Positions 7,473-15,287 of a stretch of 64,000 nt of DNA are shown piece by piece (position 1 is the first letter of the stretch; every line of letters starts with the position of its first letter). Both the position numbers and the translations under genes were made by a program. Origin of the DNA: Paucilactobacillus hokkaidonensis JCM 18461 (lineage in GTDB: Bacteria > Bacillota > Bacilli > Lactobacillales > Lactobacillaceae). The stretch lies in the NCBI RefSeq assembly GCF_000829395.1, contig NZ_AP014680.1, positions 2,046,001 to 2,110,000 on the forward strand, given 5' to 3'. Below the pieces are notes generated by a model. That model was given only the letters and a program-made list of their open reading frames with translations. It was not told where the DNA came from and did no database searches.

Positions 7473-8423
7473 TTAATTATTGGCATAAAATTCTTTTAAT
7501 TGTTCAGGTGTTGGATAACCGCCATTATCACTAGGGCTCATAACAGCCAAAGCACCAATTGCACAACCACGTTTAGCCGCTTCTTGCATCGGTAATCCTT
7601 CAATTAGTCCTGAAATCAGACCAACCGCAAATCCATCCCCTGCACCAACCGTGTCGATTACTTGATCAACTTTAAATCCAGGTACATGGAATTTCTTACC
7701 ATCTTTTTGTTTAATAAACGCACCTGCAGTTCCTAACTTAACGACCACTGTTTGTGTGTTAGTTCCCTGTTTTAAATAAAAGTCAGAAATTTCTTCAGGA
7801 TCACGAGATCCCATTAAAACTTCACCCTCATTTATTCCAGGCAATACGATATCGGCTAATTTTGCTAACTCATTGGTAACTTTCACCATTGACTCATGAC
7901 TTTTCCAAATTGTTGGACGTAAATTGGGATCAAATGTAACTTTTGTTCCGTGTTCATGCAGCATTTTAAACAACGTAAATTCTGACTCTCGATTACCATC
8001 AGATAATGCAGCGAAAATGCCAGATAAGTGAGCAAATTTTACTTCATCAAAATTAATCGTATTTAATACACTAGCATCAAAATGTGATGCAGCAGAGTTG
8101 CAACGGAAATAATAAGTTGCCGGATCACCTTTGCTAATTTTTTGTTTGAGATAATATCCAGTCCAATAATTTTCATTGCTACCAAGATAAGTAGTCCCAA
8201 CATTATTTTTTTCAATTGTTTTTTTTACAAACTCACCAAATGGATCCTCACCAACAGCCGAAATATACTCACTAGAATGACCCAGTCGAGACACTCCAAT
8301 AGCTACATTCAACTCTGCACCTGCTAAATATTTTTTAAAATCAGTTGCATCAGTCAGCGAAGCATCCACATTCTCTGAAGCAAAAACTACCAGCGGTTCA
8401 CCAATTGTTAAAAATTCAGCCAC
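7473..8423 (-). CDS. kdgK: 2-keto-3-deoxygluconate kinase (PfkB family)
   Basis: A 316-aa ribokinase-fold sugar kinase phosphorylating KDG to KDPG with ATP. The N-terminal part starts FLTIGEPLVVFAS. The sugar-binding GG-type region (KYLAGAELNVAIGVSRLG) follows. The C-terminal anion-hole motif DTVGAGDGFAVGL contains the catalytic Asp. The start is GTG with TGAGGT upstream. It sits between the transporter (43 bases upstream) and the aldolase (15 bases downstream), which supports KDG rather than fructose as substrate. Confidence 0.9.
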   Translation of the reverse strand: MAEFLTIGEPLVVFASENVDASLTDATDFKKYLAGAELNVAIGVSRLGHSSEYISAVGEDPFGEFVKKTIEKNNVGTTYLGSNENYWTGYYLKQKISKGDPATYYFRCNSAASHFDASVLNTINFDEVKFAHLSGIFAALSDGNRESEFTLFKMLHEHGTKVTFDPNLRPTIWKSHESMVKVTNELAKLADIVLPGINEGEVLMGSRDPEEISDFYLKQGTNTQTVVVKLGTAGAFIKQKDGKKFHVPGFKVDQVIDTVGAGDGFAVGLISGLIEGLPMQEAAKRGCAIGALAVMSPSDNGGYPTPEQLKEFYANN

Positions 8424-8466
8424 TGAACTAACCTCATTTCTTTTATAATATCTAAAATCTAGATGA

Positions 8467-9444
8467 TTATTTAGTCTGTGTTACTGTACCATTTTTCTTA
8501 TTCATTCGTTTGTAAAACCACATCGTGACGATTGGTGTCAAAATGGCTGTTACCAATACACTAGTAGCAACAATGGCCGTTGCAGACTCAGCAGTTGATT
8601 TGAAGTTTGGATCCATTTGTGCAATCACAATTGGCACTGAAACAGCAGCACCGGCAGTCGATGATGCAGCCCAACCAGCTAATCCATCTGAACGAACCAA
8701 GTATTTGTCGAGTAGATACAGTACATAACCCGAAACAAAGACAACCAAAACACCAATCAGGATACCCATCAAACCAGATTTAAGAATCATTTCTAGACTC
8801 AAGCTATATCCAATTGTAAATGCGAAAAATGGTACCAGTGCTCCTTGTAATGGACTAAACATTTTCTTCATTTCAGGATCTAGCCCACCAATTACCATTC
8901 CAAGTACAAAAGGAACTAGCGTAGAAACAAGCGCTGGCCATGGAAAGGCACCAATTCCAGCTAATCCAAGTGTAACCATTGTAAAGAATGGACCAGACTG
9001 GATACTAAAGAATGGATAGGCAGCAACATCCACTTCACGATCGGGAATAGTTGTCATTAAAGCAACGTATAATCCACCATTTGAAGCGTTAAATGAAGCT
9101 AGTACGGCTAAAACAGATAAGCCTGAAAATACACCAGTTGTGATCCCTTCTTTTGGTAAGAACATGTTCATAACAATTGCAATAATAGCAGCTAGGATAA
9201 CTTTCCCAAACAGTAAGTTAAGTCCTTTTGCTGCGATTTTTCCCGAAGATTTCAGGTTAATATTTGTTCCAACGGCAAAGAAGAAAATAAACAATATAAC
9301 TGATGTTCCGACCATATATGATCCAGTCACCCCGGTTAATAAAACATCAGCTTTTGGCCAGATAGAGTGGATTATTGCTCCTAAAACCAACGGAACAACC
9401 ATCATACCACCTGGAATTTTTTCTATATTCTTTTTGATTTCCAT
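8467..9444 (-). CDS. kdgT: 2-keto-3-deoxygluconate permease
   Basis: A 325-aa polytopic membrane protein of the KdgT family, a proton symporter for KDG and related deoxy-sugar acids. It has about ten hydrophobic spans. Characteristic stretches include the N-terminal IPGGMMVVPLVLGAIIHS, the central ASNGGLYVALM, and LAGWAASSTAGAAVSVP near the C-terminus. It is first in the kdgTKA unit. An operator-like near-palindrome (9472-9485) lies just upstream, with a terminator of the previous unit beyond it. Confidence 0.92.
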   Translation of the reverse strand: MEIKKNIEKIPGGMMVVPLVLGAIIHSIWPKADVLLTGVTGSYMVGTSVILFIFFFAVGTNINLKSSGKIAAKGLNLLFGKVILAAIIAIVMNMFLPKEGITTGVFSGLSVLAVLASFNASNGGLYVALMTTIPDREVDVAAYPFFSIQSGPFFTMVTLGLAGIGAFPWPALVSTLVPFVLGMVIGGLDPEMKKMFSPLQGALVPFFAFTIGYSLSLEMILKSGLMGILIGVLVVFVSGYVLYLLDKYLVRSDGLAGWAASSTAGAAVSVPIVIAQMDPNFKSTAESATAIVATSVLVTAILTPIVTMWFYKRMNKKNGTVTQTK

Positions 9445-9471
9445 AATTTATAACCCCACACGATTTTTAAT

Positions 9472-9485
9472 TGAAACATATTTCA
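9472..9485 (-). promoter_or_regulatory. KdgR-like operator upstream of kdgT
   Basis: TGAAACATATTTCA is a near-perfect palindrome 27 bases before the kdgT start. It resembles the enterobacterial KdgR (IclR family) box, which has TGAAAC and GTTTCA halves. The IclR regulator encoded at 13164 is the natural candidate to bind it; this is inference. Confidence 0.45.
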
Positions 9486-9490
9486 CAATA

Positions 9491-9521
9491 AATTAAAAAT
9501 AAAAACAGAGATCTCCTCTGT
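9491..9521 (-). terminator. Terminator after kduD
   Basis: ACAGAG-N5-CTCTGT (9505-9521) is followed on the minus strand by TTTTTATTTTT. It splits kduI-kduD from kdgT-kdgK-kdgA. Confidence 0.8.
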
Positions 9522-9550
9522 CTTTAATTTAATCATTTTTGTTCTACAGC

Positions 9551-10366
9551 CTATCGAACTAGGTAACCACCATCAACAGGAATAATAGCACCGTTAATGT
9601 AGTTAGAAGCGTTCCCGGCTAAATAAACTGAGATACCCATTAATTCATAAGGCTCTGCCCAGTGTCCAGCAGGAATTCGGCCTAAAATTTCATCATTTCG
9701 TGATTTGTCAGCTCGAATTGGAGCAGTATTGGCAGTCTTAATGTAACCAGGAGCAATTGCATTAACTTGCACATTATATGCACCCATCTCACTAGCAAAA
9801 GCCTTTGTTAAACCAGCAACACCATGCTTAGCAGCCGTGTATGATGGAATAAACTTACCACCTTGGAACGACAACATTGAGCCAATATTAATAATTTTAC
9901 CTGATTTTTGTTTAGCAAATTCCTTACTAGCAGCTAATGACATGTGATATACAGCGGATAAATTGATACTAATTACTTTATCCCAATCTTCATCTTTAGA
10001 TTCTAGTAACGGATTTCGTTTGATCATCCCAGCATTATTGATCAAAATATCAATATGTCCGAATAATTCCATTGCTTTAGCAATAACTTCTTGTGCAACG
10101 CCAGCCTTTGTCAAATCGACGTCCATAAATTCAACTTTACGGCCTCGTTTTTCAATTAGAGTACGTGTTTCATCCCAACCCTGTGTACCAAATGTTGGAA
10201 TAAATACGTCGGCACCAGCTTCAGCCATTGCAACAGCGTAACCTTGTCCCAAGCCGGTGTTCCCACCAGTGATAACGGCTACTTTACCTTTAAGGCTGTA
10301 CCAGTCCATTTTGAACTGATCAAGTTCTTCTGTGTTATGTTCGATTTCTTCTTTTGATTGAGCCAT
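9551..10366 (-). CDS. kduD: 2-dehydro-3-deoxy-D-gluconate 5-dehydrogenase (KduD, SDR family)
   Basis: A 271-aa classical short-chain dehydrogenase that interconverts 2,5-diketo-3-deoxygluconate and KDG with NAD(H). Visible are the cofactor motif TGGNTGLGQGYA (about 33-44), NNAG (about 109-112), and the catalytic Ser and YxxxK (SYTAAK). The 17-residue N-terminal extension is longer than in the 253-aa E. coli enzyme. RBS AGGAGA precedes ATG. It follows kduI on the same strand, separated by three tandem palindromes. Confidence 0.92.
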   Translation of the reverse strand: MAQSKEEIEHNTEELDQFKMDWYSLKGKVAVITGGNTGLGQGYAVAMAEAGADVFIPTFGTQGWDETRTLIEKRGRKVEFMDVDLTKAGVAQEVIAKAMELFGHIDILINNAGMIKRNPLLESKDEDWDKVISINLSAVYHMSLAASKEFAKQKSGKIINIGSMLSFQGGKFIPSYTAAKHGVAGLTKAFASEMGAYNVQVNAIAPGYIKTANTAPIRADKSRNDEILGRIPAGHWAEPYELMGISVYLAGNASNYINGAIIPVDGGYLVR

Positions 10367-10388
10367 TAATTATTTTCTCCTATATTAG

Positions 10389-10506
10389 ACGTGTTCCGAA
10401 AGGCAACGTCTTGTGCTTAGCCCGATTCAAGTAACGATCCCAAATTCGGGGATCATTACTTGAATCATGCTAATGCTCGGAAGTTAATCGCCTTTCGCCA
10501 CACTCT
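10389..10506 (-). repeat. Palindromic element E1 (tandem copy nearest kduD)
   Basis: Minus-strand orientation: it begins AGAGTGTGGCGAAAGGCG and ends GCCTTTCGGAACACGT. The inner arm GATTCAAGTA pairs with its complement around a GATCCC...GGGGATC loop. It is the third of three tandem copies between kduI and kduD. Confidence 0.88.
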
Positions 10507-10516
10507 TTTTTCCTAA

Positions 10517-10635
10517 ACGTGCTCCGAAAAGGCAACGTCCTCCGCTTAGCCCGATTCAAGCAACGATTCCAAATGCAGGGATCATTACTTGAATCACGCT
10601 AATGCTCAGAAGTTAACCGCCTTTCGCCACACTCT
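10517..10635 (-). repeat. Palindromic element E2 (middle tandem copy)
   Basis: About 90% like E1 and E3 by eye, with a period of 128-129 bp. Small changes such as CCAAATGCAGGG in the loop weaken the apical pairing relative to its neighbours. Confidence 0.88.
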
Positions 10636-10645
10636 TTTTTCATAA

Positions 10646-10763
10646 ACGTGCTCTGAAAGGCAACGTCCTCCGCTTAGCCCGATTCAAGCAACGATCCCAA
10701 ATTCGGGGATCGTTGCTTGAATCATGCTAATGCTCGGAAGTTAACCGCCTTTCGCCACACTCT
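10646..10763 (-). repeat. Palindromic element E3, 8 bases after the kduI stop
   Basis: Same class as E1. The AGAGTGTGG terminus lies 8 bases after the TAA of kduI, so mRNA passing into kduD must cross three large hairpins. They could set the kduI:kduD transcript ratio. Confidence 0.88.
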
Positions 10764-10770
10764 TTTTGTA

Positions 10771-11616
10771 TTAACGTAATTCGTGCATGTCAACGGCGTC
10801 CATATCATCATATGTTTGGTTTTCACCACACATTGCCCAGATAAATGAGTAATTAGTAGTACCAACACCACAATGAACTGAGAAACTTGGGTTGACAACT
10901 GCTTGATCAGGTTCCAACCAAATATGTTTCGTGTTATCTGGTGTTCCCATGAAATGAGAAACTCGCGTATCTTTTGAACCAAATTCAGTATAAAGATATG
11001 TTTCCATCCGACGAGCATGTGTATGGGCTGGCATTGTATTCCATGAATTACCCGGTTCCAAAACGGTGTAACCCATTTGCAATTGACAAGTATCCATAAT
11101 TGAAGCATCAATATACTTGTGAATTGTCCGTTTGTTCATATGTGCTTGATCACCCATTGGCATTGCAATTGCATCTTTGTAAGAGAGCTTCTTACTTGGA
11201 TATGCTTTATGAGCTGGTGTAGAAACAACATAGAACTTAGCTGGTTTCTTAGCATCGTCTGATTCAAACACAACATGTTTTGTTCCCATGCTGATGTAAT
11301 AACCATCATGAGGTTCAATTTCTTGTTTGTCGCCATCAATAGTAACAGTTCCTTTACCACCAATATTGATGAATCCCATTTCACGGCGTTGCAAGAAGAA
11401 CTCAACACCTAATTCTTTACCTAGTTTAATTTCTAGTGGACCAGATACAGGTGTTACACCACCAAAAATCATCCGATCATTGTATGTGTAAGTTAACAAT
11501 ACATCGTCAGCACTGAAAATCTTTTCCATCAAGAATTCTTCGCGCATTTGATCTGTGCTGTAATGTTCAATATCCTTAGGACTATGAGCATATTTTGTTA
11601 CCATTTTAAATGACAT
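10771..11616 (-). CDS. kduI: 5-keto-4-deoxyuronate isomerase
   Basis: A cupin-fold isomerase converting 5-keto-4-deoxyuronate (from unsaturated uronates of pectin or glycosaminoglycans) to 2,5-diketo-3-deoxygluconate. Diagnostic stretches include RRELGF-type RREMGFINIGGKGTV, MPAHTHARRMETYLY with zinc-ligand His and Glu, HCGVGTTNYSFIWAMCGENQ, and the C-terminal DAVDMHELR. An upstream in-frame ATG at 11631 exists. GGAGG sits 8 bases before the ATG used here, giving 281 aa, close to the 278 aa of E. coli KduI. Confidence 0.92.
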   Translation of the reverse strand: MSFKMVTKYAHSPKDIEHYSTDQMREEFLMEKIFSADDVLLTYTYNDRMIFGGVTPVSGPLEIKLGKELGVEFFLQRREMGFINIGGKGTVTIDGDKQEIEPHDGYYISMGTKHVVFESDDAKKPAKFYVVSTPAHKAYPSKKLSYKDAIAMPMGDQAHMNKRTIHKYIDASIMDTCQLQMGYTVLEPGNSWNTMPAHTHARRMETYLYTEFGSKDTRVSHFMGTPDNTKHIWLEPDQAVVNPSFSVHCGVGTTNYSFIWAMCGENQTYDDMDAVDMHELR

Positions 11617-11631
11617 TACAAAAGCCTCCAT

Positions 11632-11941
11632 AATTTCTTATTAGGAAATGTGTATTTCCTGTTTACAACAAAAGCATATAACGCAAACGAAATAAATGCA
11701 AGTGTAAAAATACACTTGTTGGTTAATTAATCTTTAAAGCGCTTACCAAAGGTGCTGACGTACCTGCATTTACGCACGAAAAATATAGTTACATCACAAA
11801 TAAATTTTTTTCTTAGCATCGAGTAAACACACAAAAACAAAAGACAAGCTAGAATTATTTCATGTGAACGAATCATCAAAATTGACCAATCTTAGATTTG
11901 CTGTAGCATTAAGTTGAGTACAAAATATTGGAGGTTTTATT
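11632..11941. other. Non-coding region upstream of kduI
   Basis: No gene seen. It holds a perfect inverted repeat AGGAAAT-N4-ATTTCCT (11643-11660), a second inverted repeat CAAGTGTA-N4-TACACTTG (about 11699-11718), and a weak cre-like box around an AAGCGCTT core (11734-11747, 12 of 14 consensus positions). These are likely operator sites for kduI. Confidence 0.5.
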
Positions 11942-12217
11942 ATGAGCTCAGAAACTATTCGTATTGACCCAGAAAAATTTGCATACCACTTCATGGATTC
12001 GGTTGCTAAAACCGATATTTCTAAAGCTGATATGAAAGCAGCATCAAAAGACCAGCTGTTTGCCTATCTATCTGCATATGTTTTAATCGAACAATTCAAT
12101 CAATCAGAAGCCAGCAACTTCCTAAACCACTCAGAAGAAGATATTAGTAAACTTTCAATGGGTAAATTTCTAGAATTAATTTCACAAAAGAATACATTTG
12201 GACCTGCTCAAAAATAA
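11942..12217 (+). CDS. Hypothetical small acidic helical protein
   Basis: A 91-aa protein I do not recognise. It has no signal peptide, membrane span or cysteines and looks helical and soluble (MSSETIRIDPEKFAYHF start, QKNTFGPAQK end). A strong RBS (TTGGAGG) and a clear terminator downstream make it a real gene. It lies between kduI and a TIM-barrel isomerase, divergent from kduI, but its own terminator makes it a separate unit. Confidence 0.7.
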   Translation: MSSETIRIDPEKFAYHFMDSVAKTDISKADMKAASKDQLFAYLSAYVLIEQFNQSEASNFLNHSEEDISKLSMGKFLELISQKNTFGPAQK

Positions 12218-12249
12218 TTTTTTATTTTTGGGATAATCCTTAATACTAA

Positions 12250-12285
12250 AAGAACGGCTCAATATTTATAGATTGAGCCGTTCTT
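12250..12285 (+). terminator. Terminator after the 91-aa gene
   Basis: AAGAACGGCTCAAT / ATTGAGCCGTTCTT is a perfect 14-bp stem with an 8-base loop. Confidence 0.85.
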
Positions 12286-12296
12286 GACTTCTCAAA

Positions 12297-12310
12297 TGTA
12301 AACGGTTAAT
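12297..12310 (+). promoter_or_regulatory. Near-consensus cre box
   Basis: TGTAAACGGTTAAT matches 13 of 14 positions of TGWAARCGNTWNCW, 40 bases before the TIM-barrel isomerase gene. CcpA control is likely. Confidence 0.5.
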
Positions 12311-12349
12311 CTTTAGCTGCTTTTATTAACATAAATTTGGAGGTTAATT

Positions 12350-13090
12350 ATGGACATCAATAAAATTGTTTTGAACACCTTGGTATTCGACACTGAACAC
12401 AATGCAGGATTACCACAACCAGACATGCTACAAAAGGTTGCTGACTTTGGCATCAAGACGGTTGAAGTACGTCGAGAATATTTTAAAAATATTCAAACTG
12501 AAACTGCACAAGTCAAGGACATCAATAAAAAATTAGGATTAAAAATTTTTTATAGCGTACCTGAAAAAATATTTACAGACACTGGTGATCTTAATCCTGA
12601 ATTGGCTGCATATTTTGATGAAGCTAAAACTATGGGTGTAAGTGCCGTAAAAATGAATATTGGTAATTTTACTGGATTAACTGATGAGATTATTTCCGGA
12701 TTGACTAACGTAATAAATTCTGGGATTCAACTAAATATTGAAAATGACCAGACAACTCAAAACGGGTCAAGTAAAAATATTATCAACTTTTTAGTTGTGG
12801 CTCAGGAAAACAAACTTGATATCAAGTTCGTTTTTGATTTAGGTAATTGGCGCTTTGTTGATGAAAACGAACAAAGCGTGGCCGCTAAAATAAACCAATA
12901 CGTTCGGTATATCCATGTTAAAAATGTTTCCCAAGAAAATGGTAAAACCTCTGTTGTTGCGTTAGACAAAGGTATAATTGATTGGCAAAAAACGTTGAAA
13001 GATTTACCAACTGATGTTCCAGTTGCTTTGGAATATCCTGCAACCAGTGATGAGATTAAGCACGGTATTAATTTGTTGTTGGCTTATTAA
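12350..13090 (+). CDS. Sugar phosphate isomerase/epimerase-like TIM barrel
   Basis: A 246-aa protein of the AP-endonuclease-2 / xylose-isomerase-like TIM-barrel superfamily. Metal-ligand positions are suggested by VEVRREYF (Glu), LNIENDQT, VFDLGNW (Asp), RYIHVKN (His) and VALEYPA (Glu). The family includes sugar epimerases and hydroxypyruvate isomerases, and the substrate cannot be told. Its place between kduI and the IclR regulator suggests a sugar-acid or keto-sugar role. RBS TTGGAGG precedes ATG. Confidence 0.78.
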   Translation: MDINKIVLNTLVFDTEHNAGLPQPDMLQKVADFGIKTVEVRREYFKNIQTETAQVKDINKKLGLKIFYSVPEKIFTDTGDLNPELAAYFDEAKTMGVSAVKMNIGNFTGLTDEIISGLTNVINSGIQLNIENDQTTQNGSSKNIINFLVVAQENKLDIKFVFDLGNWRFVDENEQSVAAKINQYVRYIHVKNVSQENGKTSVVALDKGIIDWQKTLKDLPTDVPVALEYPATSDEIKHGINLLLAY

Positions 13091-13106
13091 CTTAAAATAA
13101 AATACC

Positions 13107-13150
13107 GAAAAGCAGCGCAAACCATGTCAAATAGTTTGTGCTGCTTTTGG
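13107..13150. terminator. Bidirectional terminator
   Basis: AAAAGCAGCGCAAAC / GTTTGTGCTGCTTTT with an imperfect stem lies between the convergent isomerase and IclR genes. Confidence 0.8.
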
Positions 13151-13163
13151 TGTTCCATTTTAA

Positions 13164-13922
13164 TTAACTATTAATCTCTGTCTCAATTTTTACTTTAATA
13201 TCCAAAATGGCTTTGATAATTTTATTTCTGTACGCTTCTGTCATTCTAAACTTAGGTAAGCTAATACTTAGTGCACCAACCGTGATGTCCGCTTGTTTTA
13301 TATAAGTGGCAACGCAGTACATATCCTTTTCTTGTTCTTCATCATCAATTGAAAAGCCCTGTTTGCGGATCTTTTTGATCTCTGTCAACAGTTTTTGTGG
13401 AGTAGTGATGGTGTGATCAGTAAAAGGAATCAGTTTTGTTGTGGCTAAGTAATCATTAATTACTGTGTCATCATAGGTGCTCAACACTGCTTTACCAATC
13501 CCAGAACTATATAGTGGCCGCGTTAAACCGATTTTTGAAGTCATGTATATATTCTGATTTTTAGGCTCAATTTTATTTACATAGACAACCTCATTTTCAC
13601 GGGGCACAGCAAAATGAACCGTTTCATCGATCTCACTTTGTAGCATTTGTAAGAATGGCTGGGTGATTTCAATTAGTGAAGTTGTATCCGTCTTAACATT
13701 CCCAAATTGAATCAACTTGGTGCCTAAAAAGTATTCCTTACTTTCTCTAGCTTTTGATACATATCCAATATATACCAATGTGGTTAATATCTTGGAAACT
13801 GTCGGTGGAGTAATCCCCGTTACCGTTGAAATCTCATGAATCGTTTTACTTTTTCCGTCTCCAAGAACATCAAGAATTTGGGCAGCTTTGATTAAGACAC
13901 TGCCATACAATTTAGTTTCCAA
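13164..13922 (-). CDS. IclR-family transcriptional regulator (probable KdgR)
   Basis: A 252-aa IclR regulator. The N-terminal winged helix-turn-helix (about 8-70) contains KTIHEISTVTGITPPTVSKILTTLVYIGYV. The C-terminal effector domain (about 80-250) contains SGIGKAVLSTYDD and the usual QGFSIDDEEQEKDMYCVA. It lies in the KDG gene island, so KDG control as by KdgR is plausible. Candidate operators are at 9472 and upstream of kduI. No direct proof. Confidence 0.85.
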   Translation of the reverse strand: METKLYGSVLIKAAQILDVLGDGKSKTIHEISTVTGITPPTVSKILTTLVYIGYVSKARESKEYFLGTKLIQFGNVKTDTTSLIEITQPFLQMLQSEIDETVHFAVPRENEVVYVNKIEPKNQNIYMTSKIGLTRPLYSSGIGKAVLSTYDDTVINDYLATTKLIPFTDHTITTPQKLLTEIKKIRKQGFSIDDEEQEKDMYCVATYIKQADITVGALSISLPKFRMTEAYRNKIIKAILDIKVKIETEINS

Positions 13923-14025
13923 TATTTTCCTCCCCAGAGATCAAATCTAGTCTATCCATTCTAGCATACAAATTTACTTTTTTATAAGATTGGCCCTGGT
14001 TTTGATCTTTTTATTTTTACTGACA

Positions 14026-14098
14026 AAATGTGTTCGCAACCGCAGATGGCTACATGTAACAAAGAAATGGCGTTTACATGGTCAAAATTCGACCATGT
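14026..14098 (-). repeat. Truncated palindromic element B1
   Basis: Only half of a class-1 element is present: the ACGTGYTC-type end, the CGCAGATGGCTACATGTAAC arm and the apical GGTC...GACC loop. The other arm is missing. It lies next to the full copy B2 in the same orientation, so it is probably the decayed second copy of a tandem pair. Confidence 0.75.
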
Positions 14099-14115
14099 CT
14101 TTTATCTTTATTGAT

Positions 14116-14247
14116 GAAACGTGTTCGTCAACCGCAAAAGCTTACATGTAACGATAAAATACTGCCTATGAATGGTCACGGTTCGACCATTCATAGGCAG
14201 TATTTTATCGTTACATGTAAGCTTCTAAGCACGGTTGCTCACACTCT
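14116..14247 (-). repeat. Palindromic element B2, overlapping a stop codon
   Basis: Full 130-bp class-1 copy. On the minus strand it starts AGAGTGTGAGCAACCG and ends ACGTTTC. The TAG stop of the 2-hydroxyacid dehydrogenase gene (14246-14248) overlaps its first bases. The apical loop is GGTC-N8-GACC within a long perfect inner helix. Confidence 0.88.
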
Positions 14248-15238
14248 AAATTGACTGTGTCAACTCTCTAACTAGTGGCTTCCCATTCACAATATTAATC
14301 ACATCAGAAACACACTTTTCGCCCATTCCGTGCAAACATTCGTACGTATATGCAGATGTATGGGGTGTGATTAAGAAATGTTGATCCTTCAAAAATGGAT
14401 GGTCAGCACGAACTGGTTCAACTTCCATTGTATCAGCTGCATAACCTGAGACTTTACCACTCTTGACGGCATCCAACATTGCTGCTTCATCAATCAAAGC
14501 TCCACGTGCGTGGTTGACAAAATACACGCCATCTTTGGCCTTTCTTAGGGCATCTACGTTGATCAAATGGTAATCACCATCATTTAGTGATGCGTTTAAT
14601 GAAATATAATCACAGTTTGCTAGTAACTCGTCTAATTCAACTCGTTTAACATCTGGATTCTTTTCGAACCAGCCTTCAGGAGCGTGTGGCTCTGGATCAT
14701 TAACCATCACTTTACCACCAAAAAACTGGAATAATTCAGCTACTCGACTACCAATATTTCCACAGCCGATCACACCAAATGTTTTGCCACTAAACTCGTG
14801 ACCCATAAACTCAGCGCGATCTTCATAGCGATCATCTTTAATCCGTTGTGATGATGGGGCAGATTGACGAACGACGGACATCAAGTTAGCCATGGCATTT
14901 TCAGCAACAGAATTACGTTCAACCAAAGGTGGTACGATCGTTACCTTGGTACCATGTTTTTTGGCTGCTTTTAAATCAATATTATTGTAACCAATTCCAT
15001 GACGCGAAATTAGTAACAATTCATCTTTATTATCAAAGAAATCAGCCTTGAAAAACGGTGTCACACTTGAAACAATGACATTATAGCCATGTAACTTATC
15101 AGCCAGTTCTGGGCCAGAGATGTTAGGATCCACCATAAATCGATCCACTGTCCCCACTGCCTCTAATTGTTTCCAATGTTCTTTAAATACTTGACCAAAA
15201 CTACTTGAATTAACTACCGCAATTTTATACTCTGTCAT
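14246..15238 (-). CDS. D-2-hydroxyacid dehydrogenase (phosphoglycerate dehydrogenase-like)
   Basis: A 330-aa NAD(P)-dependent D-isomer-specific 2-hydroxyacid dehydrogenase. It shows SRHGIGYNNIDL (catalytic Arg), GVIGCGNIGSRVAELF (Rossmann motif, about 150-165), VNHARGALIDEAAM, DTMEVEP (catalytic Glu) and ITPHTSAYT (catalytic His). The ATG used has GGGAAGG upstream; a longer frame begins at 15259. It follows uxuB by under 60 bases and is probably in its operon, so a hexuronate-derived 2-keto acid is a possible substrate. The true substrate is unknown. Confidence 0.85.
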   Translation of the reverse strand: MTEYKIAVVNSSSFGQVFKEHWKQLEAVGTVDRFMVDPNISGPELADKLHGYNVIVSSVTPFFKADFFDNKDELLLISRHGIGYNNIDLKAAKKHGTKVTIVPPLVERNSVAENAMANLMSVVRQSAPSSQRIKDDRYEDRAEFMGHEFSGKTFGVIGCGNIGSRVAELFQFFGGKVMVNDPEPHAPEGWFEKNPDVKRVELDELLANCDYISLNASLNDGDYHLINVDALRKAKDGVYFVNHARGALIDEAAMLDAVKSGKVSGYAADTMEVEPVRADHPFLKDQHFLITPHTSAYTYECLHGMGEKCVSDVINIVNGKPLVRELTQSI

Positions 15239-15287
15239 GTCTAACCTTCCCATCCTCATTTCTCAATGTTCATCTACTAATTTACCA

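Noticed and set aside
7024-7476. 150-aa open frame antisense to kdgA
   Set aside because: It mirrors a well-supported aldolase gene, and its composition is that of an antisense shadow.
10389-10763. Possible CRISPR array (three regularly spaced repeats)
   Set aside because: The whole 128-bp unit is repeated, including the part that would be the spacer, and each unit is a single long hairpin. No cas genes are near.
10722-11111. Alternative frame of 129 aa within kduI
   Set aside because: The overlapping frame matches KduI along its full length; this one is a shifted shadow.
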